Source: Bacillota bacterium (GTDB taxonomy: Bacteria > Bacillota > Sulfobacillia > JACIYH01). Taken from it: a DNA stretch of 53,207 nt. The notes under the pieces were generated by a model. That model was not told where the DNA came from. It saw only the letters and a list, made by a program, of their open reading frames with translations, and made no database searches. Both the position numbers and the translations under genes were made by a program. Each line of letters starts with the position of its first letter. The first letter of the stretch is position 1. Of this stretch, positions 44,869 through 53,207 are shown one piece after another. The stretch is taken from positions 1 to 53,207 of the forward strand of contig JACIYH010000009.1 in the NCBI GenBank assembly GCA_014360055.1, written 5' to 3'.

Positions 44869-45794
44869 TTCTCCTCTCCCCCTCCCAGCAGCAGGTACAG
44901 GATGGCCATGCGCACCGCCACGCCGTTGGTGACCTGGTCCTCTATGGTGGACTGGGGCGAATCGGCCACTTCCGACGCGATCTCGATACCCCGGTTCATG
45001 GGCCCCGGGTGCATGAGCAGGGCGTCGGGCTTCGCCAGGTTAAGACGCTCGCGGGTGATCCCCCACAGGCGGGAATACTCGCGGGCGCTGGGGAACAGGC
45101 CCCGCTGCTGCCGCTCCAACTGCAGCCGCAGCACCATCACCACGTCGGCGTCCTTCACCGCCTCTTCCACCCGGGTGGTGGCCTCCACCCCCATCTTCTC
45201 TATCTCGGGCGGCAGCAGGGTGGCCGGCCCGCACACCACCACGGATGCGCCCATCTTCTTCAGACCCCAGATGTTGGAACGGGCCACCCGCGAATGGTAG
45301 ATATCGCCGATGATGGCCACCCGCAAACCTTCCAGGCGACCCTTTTTCTCCCTCATGGTGAACATGTCGAGCAACCCCTGGGTGGGGTGCTCGTGCATGC
45401 CGTCTCCGCCGTTGATGACGGGGATGTCCAGCACCCGCGCCAGGAAGTGGCACGACCCCGAGACGGGATGGCGCATGATCACGCAGTCGGACCCCATCAC
45501 CCGCAGGGTGCGGGCGGTGTCCTTGAGCGTCTCCCCCTTCTGCACGCTGGAGGTGGCGGTGGCGATGGACACCGTGTCCGCCGACATGTACTTGGCCGCC
45601 AACTCGAAGGACGTGCGCGTACGGGTGCTGGCCTCGTAGAAGAGCGTCACCACCGTCTTGCCCCGCAACGTGGGCACCTTCTTGATGGGGCGGTAGATGA
45701 TCTCCTTCATGGAGCTGGCGGTGTCCAGGATCAACTCCATGTCCTCGCGGGGCATCTCCTCCAGGGCGAGGATGTCCCGGCTTTTCAGCTTCAC
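44865..45794 (-). CDS. pyrB: Aspartate carbamoyltransferase, catalytic subunit
   Basis: The 309-residue enzyme joins carbamoyl phosphate and aspartate. Motifs are [18 protein letters not shown] (carbamoyl-phosphate site), the [11 protein letters not shown] loop, [33 protein letters not shown] and [11 protein letters not shown]. No regulatory subunit gene (pyrI) is present, as usual in Bacillota. The leader between pyrR and pyrB contains a second PyrR attenuator. Confidence 0.96.
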   Translation of the reverse strand: MKLKSRDILALEEMPREDMELILDTASSMKEIIYRPIKKVPTLRGKTVVTLFYEASTRTRTSFELAAKYMSADTVSIATATSSVQKGETLKDTARTLRVMGSDCVIMRHPVSGSCHFLARVLDIPVINGGDGMHEHPTQGLLDMFTMREKKGRLEGLRVAIIGDIYHSRVARSNIWGLKKMGASVVVCGPATLLPPEIEKMGVEATTRVEEAVKDADVVMVLRLQLERQQRGLFPSAREYSRLWGITRERLNLAKPDALLMHPGPMNRGIEIASEVADSPQSTIEDQVTNGVAVRMAILYLLLGGGEEK

Positions 45795-45818
45795 CCCAGA
45801 ATCCCCCTTTCCAGCTCA

Positions 45819-45847
45819 AACCCCCTGGCCGGGCCGGCCAGGGGGTT
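45819..45847 (-). terminator. GC-rich terminator hairpin of the pyrR-pyrB attenuator
   Basis: AACCCCCTGGCC and GGCCAGGGGGTT pair in a perfect 12-bp stem with a 5-base loop, followed on the minus strand by TTTGAG. The T-tract is short. It lies just downstream of the second PyrR-binding loop. Confidence 0.7.
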
Positions 45848-45854
45848 CCCCTCT

Positions 45855-45889
45855 GCCCTTGCCGGCCTCGCGGTGCCGTCTTAAAGGGC
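45855..45889 (-). promoter_or_regulatory. PyrR-binding loop between pyrR and pyrB
   Basis: The minus strand reads GCCCTTTAAGACGGC, then ACCGCGAGGCC and GGCAAGGGC. This matches the CCTTTAA...CNGNGAGGC...AAGG pattern of the PyrR-recognised anti-antiterminator. It begins right after the pyrR stop. UMP-bound PyrR would stabilise it and favour the terminator at 45819-45847. Confidence 0.8.
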
Positions 45890-45890
45890 C

Positions 45891-46543
<653 letters not shown>

Positions 46544-46558
46544 CAGGTTGTCCCCTGT

Positions 46559-46587
46559 ACTCTACCACCGCGCCCCACCCCTGTCAA
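46559..46587 (-). promoter_or_regulatory. Predicted promoter of the pyr operon
   Basis: A perfect -35 TTGACA (46582-46587) and -10 TAGAGT (46559-46564) are separated by 17 bases on the minus strand. The start near 46552 leads straight into the PyrR leader. Confidence 0.8.
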
Positions 46588-46625
46588 GCACCCCCCGCCC
46601 GTCCGCAAAGGCGCCCCCGGGGTGC

Positions 46626-46658
46626 TTGCAATTTTGCAGTGGAAATGCAAAATTACAA
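46626..46658 (+). promoter_or_regulatory. Inverted repeat before the AAA/DUF4143 ATPase gene (probable operator)
   Basis: TTGCAATTTTGCA (46626-46638) and TGCAAAATTACAA (46646-46658) are inverted with one mismatch around GTGGAAA. The repeat abuts the ribosome binding site AAGGAGG (46660-46666). It is AT-rich in GC-rich surroundings, and a bound protein would block expression. Autoregulation is inferred. Confidence 0.65.
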
Positions 46659-46672
46659 GAAGGAGGCGCGCC

Positions 46673-47896
46673 GTGATCCAGAGGTATATCAAGAGGTCGT
46701 TGGAGACGGTCCTCGAGAAGGCGGTGTCCGAGTTCCCCGCAGTTGTGCTGACCGGTCCCCGGCAGTCCGGGAAGACGACACTCCTGAAGCATCTGTTCGC
46801 CGGGTACTATCGCTACGTATCTCTTGAGCCTCCCGACGTCCGCGCGGTCGCCAGGGAAGACCCCAGGGGATTTCTGGCCATGCACCCGCCCCCGGTCATC
46901 GTCGACGAGGTCCAGTACGCGCCGGATCTCTTGCCCTACGTGAAGGAGCAGATAGATGCCCACCGGGACCGGGCCGGGCAGTACCTGCTCGCGGGCTCCC
47001 AGAACCTCTTGCTCATGGAAAAGATCACCGAGTCCCTGGCCGGGCGTGCGGCCATGCTTCGCCTGTTGCCGCTATCCCGCCGAGAGGCAGAAGGACGGCC
47101 CCACGCCCCTCTTCCGTGGGAGTCCACGGAACCGGCCAGCACTGAGAAAACGAGCATATACCGCGAGATCTGGCACGACTTCCTCCGCGGCGGCTACCCT
47201 GAACTGGTGGCCAACCCCGGGCGCGACGTTAGCTTGTGGCACGCGAGCTACGTCCAGACCTACCTCGAGCGGGACGTGCGCATGCTCCGCCAGATCGGTG
47301 ATCTCTCCCAGTTTCAGAGTTTCCTCAGGGCGTTGGCGGCACGAAGCGCCCAGCTCCTGAACCTGTCCGACCTGGCCAGGGACCTCGGCGTGGCAGTGAA
47401 CACCGTCAAGGCCTGGCTTTCCGTCCTGGAAGCTACTTACCAGATCATCATAGTAAGGCCGTATTTTGCTAACCCAGGAAAACGGCTTGTGAAGACCCCG
47501 AAGGTCTATTTCATCGATGTCGGCACGCTCTGTTACCTGACCGGCCTCAAAGAGCCCGAACATGCGGCTTCCGGGCCCATGGCCGGGCCCATCATGGAAA
47601 CCGCGGTCCTTGCCGAGATCGTCAAAACGCTCACGCATCGGGGGATAGATCCGCAAGTCTACTTCTGGAGGACTTTCGCGGGCACCGAAGTGGACTTCGT
47701 GGTCGAAACCGCGGGGAAACTCGTGCCCATCGAAGTCAAGCTTTCGGCAACGCCGCGACCGGCGTTTGCCGCCTCTATCAGGGCATTCCAGAAGGATTTC
47801 GGTAACCGGGCCATGCCCGGCTACGTGGTCCATCCCGGCGATATCCGCCTCCCGCTGGGGTCAAATGTGACAGCTCTCCCGTACGCCCAACTATAG
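46673..47896 (+). CDS. AAA-family ATPase with DUF4143 domain
   Basis: The protein has 407 residues and starts at GTG 46673, with AAGGAGG 6 bases upstream. The P-loop is VVLTGPRQSGKTTLLKHL (residues 24-41), Walker B is PPVIVDEVQYAPD, and sensor-like YLLAGSQNLLLM follows. DUF4143 (about 185-350) has a winged-helix-like part (DLARDLGVAVNTVKAWL). It ends in a PD-(D/E)XK-type fold with EVDFVVETAGKLVPIEVK. These are the residues of a nuclease-like site, usually of unknown activity. The family is common in mobile or defence-related gene pools, often as a single gene behind a TTTGCA palindrome. Function is unknown. Confidence 0.88.
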   Translation: MIQRYIKRSLETVLEKAVSEFPAVVLTGPRQSGKTTLLKHLFAGYYRYVSLEPPDVRAVAREDPRGFLAMHPPPVIVDEVQYAPDLLPYVKEQIDAHRDRAGQYLLAGSQNLLLMEKITESLAGRAAMLRLLPLSRREAEGRPHAPLPWESTEPASTEKTSIYREIWHDFLRGGYPELVANPGRDVSLWHASYVQTYLERDVRMLRQIGDLSQFQSFLRALAARSAQLLNLSDLARDLGVAVNTVKAWLSVLEATYQIIIVRPYFANPGKRLVKTPKVYFIDVGTLCYLTGLKEPEHAASGPMAGPIMETAVLAEIVKTLTHRGIDPQVYFWRTFAGTEVDFVVETAGKLVPIEVKLSATPRPAFAASIRAFQKDFGNRAMPGYVVHPGDIRLPLGSNVTALPYAQL

Positions 47897-48084
47897 AGCC
47901 TCCCGGACCACCCCTCCCGAGGAATCCCGTACTCGCACCCGGCAGGGCTGTCGCCCCCCTCCTCTCTCAGGGTCTTCCTCCGGTCCGCGCCTGGGATCGC
48001 TGCGCCGGGATGACCGCTTGCCAATGAACCGTATGGAGGAAGGCGCATCGAGCTAAGATGATGGGGCGGGAAAGGGGCCGTACT

Positions 48085-48683
48085 ATGGTGAGGTGCCGCA
48101 TCTGTGGAAGGGGCAACGCCGCCCAGGTCCTGGGTGTGTGCGGTCCCTGCATCCGGGCTTCCTGGACGCAGGTCCAAGAGGCCGCCCGGGCAGCCCACGG
48201 GCTTAGCAAGGCACCGCTTCCCGCCGAGCCGCCGCGGGCAGCAGGTGGCGTGACCTGCACGGTGTGCGCCAACCGGTGCGCCCTGGGAGAGGGCGACGTG
48301 GGCTTCCGCGGCGTGCGCGCCCGCCGGGCTGGCAAGCTGGCCACGGGCGCAGCGACCACCACCGCATGGCAGCTTCCGGTGCACCGCTGGCCACGGCCCA
48401 AATGCTGGCCTCAGCAGCTCTCGAGCGGGTGGCCTGTGTCTGTTTCTTCGGCGGCGATCCCTCCCCCCAGATGCCCTTCCTGCTCAAGGCCGCCCGCCTG
48501 GCACGTCAGCGCGCCGCCCGGGTCGACCCCGACACGCCCTACGTCCTCCTCGCCTTTTACCCCTGCCACCTCATGAGCGATCTACCCCCTACTTCCCGCC
48601 GCCAGGCGGAGGCCTGCCTCCAGGCGGCCTGCCACGCCGGGCTGACCCGCGTCCGCGTCGGCAACGTGCACTTACTGCAATAG
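48085..48683 (+). pseudogene. Radical SAM (PflA/AmmeMemoRadiSam-like) deletion derivative
   Basis: The first frame (from ATG 48085) has CRICGRGNAAQVLGVCGPC, then TCTVCANRCALGEGDVGFRG. It then shifts near 48345 to a frame giving ASAALERVACVCFFGGDPSP, LLKAARLARQRA and TPYVLLAFYPCHLMSDLPPT, ending RVRVGNVHLL. These correspond to separate parts of a radical SAM activating-enzyme-like family of about 350-400 residues. The CxxxCxxC cluster region, which should lie between the first two parts, and a segment after ARQRA are missing. It cannot be functional as a radical SAM enzyme. The family assignment is from memory of these patterns. Confidence 0.65.
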
Positions 48684-48720
48684 CCTCTTGAGGCAGCACA
48701 CGTACGAGGGTGCCGCTGGG

Positions 48721-50520
48721 CTATTCGGTGATGTGCAGCAACCAGAAGACGGTGCGGGCGTCCCAGCCCAGGTCCCAGGGGACGTGGTAGCGGTCGCCGG
48801 TGTGGCTGTTCACCAGGGGGTAACCGGCGGGGTCGTGACCCACCACGAGGGAGACATGGCGGATCTCCCCGCCCTGCTCGTAGCCGATCACGTCCCCGGG
48901 CAGGAGGCGGTAGACGGCACCGTCGGGGGCGGGTCCCACCTCCGGGTAGCGCCCGCGTCCCACCAGGGTAGCACGGCCGCTGTCGAGGAGGTAGTACACC
49001 AGATCCGCCGCGCGCACCCAGGCGCGCGTTCCCTTCCCCCCTGCGTACCGCCACGTGTAGTCGGTGGAAAGGCCCCCCGCCTCGGGGTCGCTCAGGGCCT
49101 GCGAGACGAAGTTGGCGCAGTCACCCCCCAGGTAGCTGTAATCCCGGTAGTCGCGGTTGTAGTGAGAATCCGGACCCGCGGCCGGCCCGCAGTACCGGTC
49201 GGCATAATGGACCGCAGCCTCGCGGCGGTACTTTCCCTCCGCCGGGGTCCCATCCTGGGACCCCGCCCGTGCCGGCTCGATGGGCGGCGAGCCGGCCCGC
49301 GGTGGTCCGCCGGGTTGATGCGGCGGCCGGGGGCCGGGGGACGGCACCCGCGAGGCCGCCCCGTCCGCCACCACGGGCGCCTCGTGCAGGGGATCGGAGA
49401 ACCAGTCCTTGTGTACCAACCACCTGCCTTCACGCCGCACGAACTGCATAACGTGCCAGGCCCCCACCCCGAAGGAGTGACTCATCCCCGGCGCCGCAGT
49501 GTGGTGGTAAGTGATGCGCTCGGTCACGCCCATCTCCAGCCAGGCCCGTTCGCGCTCCACTTCGGCGAGGGCCACACGGACGTGAACCTGCACCCCCTCG
49601 ATGGCTACCTGCCGGGCGGCTGCCCAGGCGGCGAGATGAGCAATGCGCGTATGGTCGTGCTCGCGTGCCCAGCGTCCTACCTCGCGGTCTTCATCGTAGA
49701 AGGCTTCCACGGGGGTGGAATCCGCTGCCAGCAGCCCCGCGGCCCGGGCCTGGTACAAGGTCCGCACCGTATGCGCCAGATCCGCGGGGATGGCGATACC
49801 GGGGGCCACCACCAGGTCACAACTCGCTGCGTCCGTTGGCCCTCCCGCCCGGATGCCCAGGCTGGCCGCCATGGCTACCCCGAGCAACCCCAGGCCCAGG
49901 GTGAGGGGGCCTGGCCAGCGCCCGCTGTTTGTGCGCTCCCGCACTGCGGTGGCGAACCGGCGGGTGGGCTCACGCGTTCCCGGGGCGAGGCGGCCGCCTG
50001 CGCGCAGGGTCAGGCACCAGCACGCGCCGAGCCACGCTGCCCCCAGCACCCAGCCCCCGAGTACATCGGTGGGGTAGTGCACTCCCAGGTAGACCCGGCT
50101 GACCCCAACCACCAGCACCAGCAGGAGGAGGACTACCCTCGTGCCGACCCGCCGGGGGGCCAGCCGACCCAGGAGCAACGCCAGGTATCCGTACAGGACC
50201 AGCGTCACGAAAGCATGCCCGCTGGGAAAGGCATACCCGCCGACCGCGACCAGGTGGGGCAGGTCCGGGCGGGCACGGTGAACCAAGACCTTGAGCAGCG
50301 CCTGTACCAACCACCCCAGTCCGACCGAGGCCGCCAGCCCGCCGGCAAAGGTGCGCTCGCCACGGTGGAGGAGGTAGGCTGCCACCAGGCACACCTGGGC
50401 GATGACCGCAGAGGCAGAACCGAGAGCGCTGAAGAAAAGCATGAGCGGCAGGGCGCACGGGGGCACCAAGCCGCCCACCACGGAAAACCCCAGTGCATCC
50501 AGCGCATGCCACCAGGGCAA
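48721..50520 (-). CDS. PAP2 phosphatase fused to a C-terminal amidase_6 domain
   Basis: The protein has 599 residues. The membrane PAP2 domain (1-190) carries the three phosphatase motifs: KVLVHRARP, YAFPSGHAF and SRVYLGVHYPTDVLGG. A further membrane helix (about 205-225) leads to an extracellular part. That part ends in an amidase_6-type cysteine peptidase-like domain (about 440-599): HYNRDYRDYSYLGGDCANFV with the Cys, and IRHVSLVVGHD plus LVNSHTGDRY with His. The linker (about 385-430) is Pro/Gly-rich. TTG 50520 has an AGAGGG site. A lipid (undecaprenyl or phosphatidate) phosphatase joined to a wall-type amidase suggests a role in envelope maintenance or sporulation. Confidence 0.82.
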   Translation of the reverse strand: MPWWHALDALGFSVVGGLVPPCALPLMLFFSALGSASAVIAQVCLVAAYLLHRGERTFAGGLAASVGLGWLVQALLKVLVHRARPDLPHLVAVGGYAFPSGHAFVTLVLYGYLALLLGRLAPRRVGTRVVLLLLVLVVGVSRVYLGVHYPTDVLGGWVLGAAWLGACWCLTLRAGGRLAPGTREPTRRFATAVRERTNSGRWPGPLTLGLGLLGVAMAASLGIRAGGPTDAASCDLVVAPGIAIPADLAHTVRTLYQARAAGLLAADSTPVEAFYDEDREVGRWAREHDHTRIAHLAAWAAARQVAIEGVQVHVRVALAEVERERAWLEMGVTERITYHHTAAPGMSHSFGVGAWHVMQFVRREGRWLVHKDWFSDPLHEAPVVADGAASRVPSPGPRPPHQPGGPPRAGSPPIEPARAGSQDGTPAEGKYRREAAVHYADRYCGPAAGPDSHYNRDYRDYSYLGGDCANFVSQALSDPEAGGLSTDYTWRYAGGKGTRAWVRAADLVYYLLDSGRATLVGRGRYPEVGPAPDGAVYRLLPGDVIGYEQGGEIRHVSLVVGHDPAGYPLVNSHTGDRYHVPWDLGWDARTVFWLLHITE

Positions 50521-50611
50521 GCCTGCCCTCTCCCCGCCCGGCCCTCCCTCCTAAGATTATGAACAGCAGCGGCTGTCTCTACATTAGCCCTCGCAACCGC
50601 CGCGACTCTGG

Positions 50612-51688
50612 TCAGCGGAAGAGGACTTCGGCCACCCTCTCCAGCATCTTGAGGCCCTGGACTTCCGTCTCAAAGAGGGGCACCACCGCCCGCACGTCGG
50701 GGAACAGGTCCCTGATCTGGGCCAGGTACTCCTGCTGCATCATGACGCGGTTGAGCACGAACTCCGAGGTGCTGGCGGAGATAACACCCGGGTCGATGAC
50801 GCCGTTTACCACCACTCCTCCCACGGGGATGCCGAAGTCGTGGAACCAGCCGATGAAGCGCCTGATCACGGCGATGGGCAGGGCCTCGGGCAGGGTCACG
50901 AAGTAGAAGGCCGTGCGGGAAGCATCGGTGAGCAGGCGGTTGGCCTGGCCGATGCGGCCCCGGAAGGAAATTAGGTAGTCCATGAGGGGGTCCTTCTCCT
51001 GCCGCTTGCGGAAGGAGAGGGCCAGGCGCATGGCCTGGGCCTCCTTACGACTTTCCACCATCTTCTCCACCCAGAGGGAGTAGACCTTGGACATGCCCAG
51101 CAGCCGGCGGGCGTTGGCGGTGGGGGCGGTGTCGAAGACGTACACCTCGTACTTGTCTTCGAACATGATGTTAATCATGTTCTCGAACATGGCCGACTCC
51201 TCGAAGGAGGGGTTCATGGTGGCGGTCTCCACGAAGGCATCCGACTCGGTGGGGATGTCGGCGTACTTGAGGAACCAGCGGATCTTCTCCCGGATCTCCT
51301 CTTTAGAACGCTTGATCGTGTCGGCGGTATCGATCTCGTAGGCGTAGAACCCCGGCACCCCCGCCACCTGGCGCTCGGCCCCGAACACGTTCTGCCCCAG
51401 CAGGGCGGAAAGGCTGTGCACGGGGTTGGTGGAGGCCAGCAGCGTCCTGCGGCCCTGGCGGGCGTACCACAGGGCAGCCGCGCCCGCCATCACCGTCTTA
51501 CCCACCCCGCCCTTGCCGCCGAAGAACACGTACTTCAACTGGGGGTGGTTCTGCGTGAAGGCCAGCAGGCTCTCCCTGACCAGTTCCTCTGCCGGTATGA
51601 ACGACACCTGCCTGGCGTTTTGCCCCGTTCCCTGGATCGATTCCCCGGCGCTCTCCGGGACCGTCCCCCGGGTTGCCGATGCTACCAC
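50612..51688 (-). CDS. ArsA/Get3-like ATPase, copy 1
   Basis: The protein has 358 residues. The deviant Walker A is FFGGKGGVGKTVMAGAAAL (about residues 55-73), with the intra-dimer signature Lys present. Switch I reads STNPVHSLSALLG, with Asn in place of the usual Asp (DPAHSLSD). Switch II reads VYVFDTAPTANARRLL, with Asn for the His of PTGHT. A short extra N-terminus (1-40) is present. GTG 51688 has GGGAGG 9 bases upstream. It lies 15 bp after the other ArsA-like gene. Similar proteins energise membrane insertion or oxyanion pumps; no arsB or arsR is nearby. Confidence 0.85.
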   Translation of the reverse strand: MVASATRGTVPESAGESIQGTGQNARQVSFIPAEELVRESLLAFTQNHPQLKYVFFGGKGGVGKTVMAGAAALWYARQGRRTLLASTNPVHSLSALLGQNVFGAERQVAGVPGFYAYEIDTADTIKRSKEEIREKIRWFLKYADIPTESDAFVETATMNPSFEESAMFENMINIMFEDKYEVYVFDTAPTANARRLLGMSKVYSLWVEKMVESRKEAQAMRLALSFRKRQEKDPLMDYLISFRGRIGQANRLLTDASRTAFYFVTLPEALPIAVIRRFIGWFHDFGIPVGGVVVNGVIDPGVISASTSEFVLNRVMMQQEYLAQIRDLFPDVRAVVPLFETEVQGLKMLERVAEVLFR

Positions 51689-51703
51689 GATTCCACGCCT
51701 CCC

Positions 51704-52678
51704 TCAGTTGCCGAACAGCACGCCGGCCATCTTCTCGATCATGGCCATACCGCGGATATCCCGCTCCATCTCGGGCACCTCGGCCAGGATGCGCCCCGCG
51801 AACTCCTCGCGGATGCGCTCCATGTTACCCTTCTGCATGAGGATGCGGTTGCGCAGGTAGTCGGGGATGTCCTGCTCCAGCAGGGCGGGCGGTACCACCC
51901 GGTTCACCACGTACCCCCGGATGGGCACCTCGTACTTACTGAAGAGGCCGGCCGCCTTGACGGTGTCCTCGATGACCATCTCCTCGGGGGTCACCACGAA
52001 GAAGAAGGCGGTGCGCTGGGGATCGGTCAGGATCGAGGACGACTTGTTGATCCGGTCGCGGATGTAAACGAGTTCGTTCAGGATGCGGTCCTCCTCCGTC
52101 TCCTTCTCCCGGCGGATGGTGGCCACCACGGCATCGTACTTGCGCATCTCCTCCCGCAGCCCAGTGATCTTGGTGATCCAGGCGTCGTACACGGAGGCCA
52201 TGCTGAGGTAATAGAGGGCGTGGCCCAGGGGTACCAGGTCGTAGATGTAGTAGTCGTAGCCCCCCTTCACCACGATGTCCACCACCTGGTCGAAGATGGC
52301 GCTCTCCTCCATGGCCGGCTCGGCCGACGCGGCCCGGATGTAATTCTCGATTTCGTCGGGGATCTGGTCCATGCCGTACATATCCCGGATCTTCTGGCGT
52401 ACCTCTTCCTGATATTCGGCGATACGGCGGTCGGCGTCGATCTCGCAGGCGTAAAGGTTGGGTGCGATCTCCACCTCGCCCTTGCCGAAGATATCGCGCT
52501 CAAAAATATCCGAGAGGGAAGCCTGGGGGTCCACGGAAAAGACCAGCACCCGATGCCCGCGATCCGCCAGCCAGCGGGCAGCGGCAGCGGAGAAGGTGGT
52601 CTTGCCCAGGCCGCCCTTGCCCCCGAACATGATGTAGCGGATGCCGGGATTATCGCGGAAAAACTGCGCCAGTGACAA
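51704..52678 (-). CDS. ArsA/Get3-like ATPase, copy 2
   Basis: The protein has 324 residues. The Walker A is MFGGKGGLGKTTFSAAAA (about 17-34). Switch I reads VDPQASLSD, keeping the Asp lost in copy 1. Switch II reads YIYDLVPLGHALYYL, keeping GH but with Leu and Val substitutions. The C-terminal halves of the two copies are alike (MQKGNMERIREEFAGRILAE versus MMQQEYLAQIRDLFPDVR). The start is TTG 52678. It probably forms a heterodimer with copy 1. It follows the 100-residue protein gene by 133 bp. Confidence 0.85.
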   Translation of the reverse strand: MSLAQFFRDNPGIRYIMFGGKGGLGKTTFSAAAARWLADRGHRVLVFSVDPQASLSDIFERDIFGKGEVEIAPNLYACEIDADRRIAEYQEEVRQKIRDMYGMDQIPDEIENYIRAASAEPAMEESAIFDQVVDIVVKGGYDYYIYDLVPLGHALYYLSMASVYDAWITKITGLREEMRKYDAVVATIRREKETEEDRILNELVYIRDRINKSSSILTDPQRTAFFFVVTPEEMVIEDTVKAAGLFSKYEVPIRGYVVNRVVPPALLEQDIPDYLRNRILMQKGNMERIREEFAGRILAEVPEMERDIRGMAMIEKMAGVLFGN

Positions 52679-52811
52679 CGGCCTCGCTACCCCCCTTACC
52701 GTTCCGATTCAACACAGGCGTCCGCCTCACACCAGCGCGCGCTGCACGGTCAGGCGCAGTCCCGGCCGGAGCCCCCGTCCGGAGGCACGTGGCGGGCAGG
52801 TCGGGACGCCG

Positions 52812-53114
52812 TCAGTAGATGGCGTCGGTGAGGTCCTTCTCCCTCAACATACGGCGCTTCCACGTGGCGATCTGGGGAACCACGTAGGGCAGCAGGCGAA
52901 GAGAATAGTACGGCGGCAGGATGGGTACCCCGAGCAGGTCGCCCATGGTGATGAGGATGAAGAGATGCTCCATGCTGGAGCGTGTCTTGAGTGCAAAGCG
53001 GGCCATGTCGTGGGCCGCCATGCCGTAGATGAACTCCTTCACCGCGGACCCCACGGTCTCCCGCGGGGTTCCGCGGTCCGCCGACCGGCCTCCACCCTGT
53101 TTCCAAAAGCGCAT
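52812..53114 (-). CDS. 100-residue protein upstream of the ArsA-like pair
   Basis: The start ATG 53114 follows GGGG by 7 bases. The protein has a polar N-terminus, then alternating hydrophobic segments (EHLFILITMGDLLGVPILPP, then YYSLRLLPYVVPQIATW) and a basic C-terminus (KRRMLREKDLTDAIY). I do not recognise the family. Amphipathic or membrane-associated helices are likely, and it may be a partner or client of the ATPases. It appears to head the three-gene operon. A hairpin (53146-53165, GGGCTGCC/GGCAGCCC) lies in the upstream leader. Confidence 0.7.
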   Translation of the reverse strand: MRFWKQGGGRSADRGTPRETVGSAVKEFIYGMAAHDMARFALKTRSSMEHLFILITMGDLLGVPILPPYYSLRLLPYVVPQIATWKRRMLREKDLTDAIY

Positions 53115-53207
53115 TGATTATCCCCTTTCCCCCGGGCGGCGCCGGGGGCTGCCCCAGGGCAGCCCATCAAGGCCCCCCGTGGCCAGGCCCCCGGCACCCG
53201 CCTGCAG

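Overview
The window is GC-rich bacterial chromosome. The regulatory logic points to a Gram-positive, probably anaerobic member of the Bacillota. Pyrimidine synthesis uses PyrR attenuation and a PyrK/PyrDB-type dihydroorotate dehydrogenase. Riboflavin synthesis is controlled by an FMN riboswitch, starts are often GTG, TTG or apparently CTG, and Shine-Dalgarno sites are strong. I cannot name the species.

Layout. 1-900: remains of an acetamidase/formamidase gene, then a CDP-alcohol phosphatidyltransferase-like gene. 1590-8971 (+): a PucR-type regulator, then an oligopeptide-type ABC importer (binding protein and two permeases, no ATPase) with an LD-carboxypeptidase and an Asp/Glu/hydantoin racemase. 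8922-13447 (-): class II aldolase, EamA exporter and an intact M24 peptidase, interleaved with decayed genes (CocE-like hydrolase, M42 aminopeptidase, probable tnpB end). 13450-15200: an IS110-family element. 15283-22947 (-): cysK-like, glyA, a thiol:fumarate-reductase-like pair, a creatininase-family hydrolase and an NCS1 permease. This block is faced by a divergent sigma-54 activator gene (23278-25125, +), with a -24/-12 promoter and three 10-bp-phased repeats in the intergenic region. 25227-29485 (-): ribD-ribE-ribBA-ribH under an FMN riboswitch. 29762-32205 (-): a HepT/MntA toxin-antitoxin pair with a frameshifted HepT, a cupin, another nucleotidyltransferase and a 35-residue RCKP rubredoxin-like protein. 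32393-34168 (+): NFACT/RqcH. 34278-35135 (-): monoglyceride-lipase-like hydrolase. 35152-46587 (-): pyrR-pyrB-pyrC-carA-carB-pyrK-pyrD-pyrF-pyrE, with a PyrR attenuator before pyrR and a second before pyrB. 46626-47896 (+): an AAA/DUF4143 ATPase behind a palindrome. 48085-48683: a radical SAM deletion derivative. 48721-50520 (-): a PAP2 phosphatase-amidase fusion. 50612-53114 (-): a 100-residue protein and two ArsA/Get3-like ATPases.

The most promising material is (a) the self-contained sigma-54 circuit driving an unusual set of metabolic genes, (b) the ArsA-like pair whose nucleotide-switch motifs are degenerate in complementary ways, (c) GC-rich tandem repeats of about 32-39 bp (one of 50 bp) that recur in intergenic DNA and as in-frame linkers in pyrimidine genes, and (d) the IS110 element with a long non-coding left flank that could encode a bridge RNA. 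Several genes are broken by frameshifts or deletions. The deletions indicate real decay, while single frameshifts could be assembly errors.
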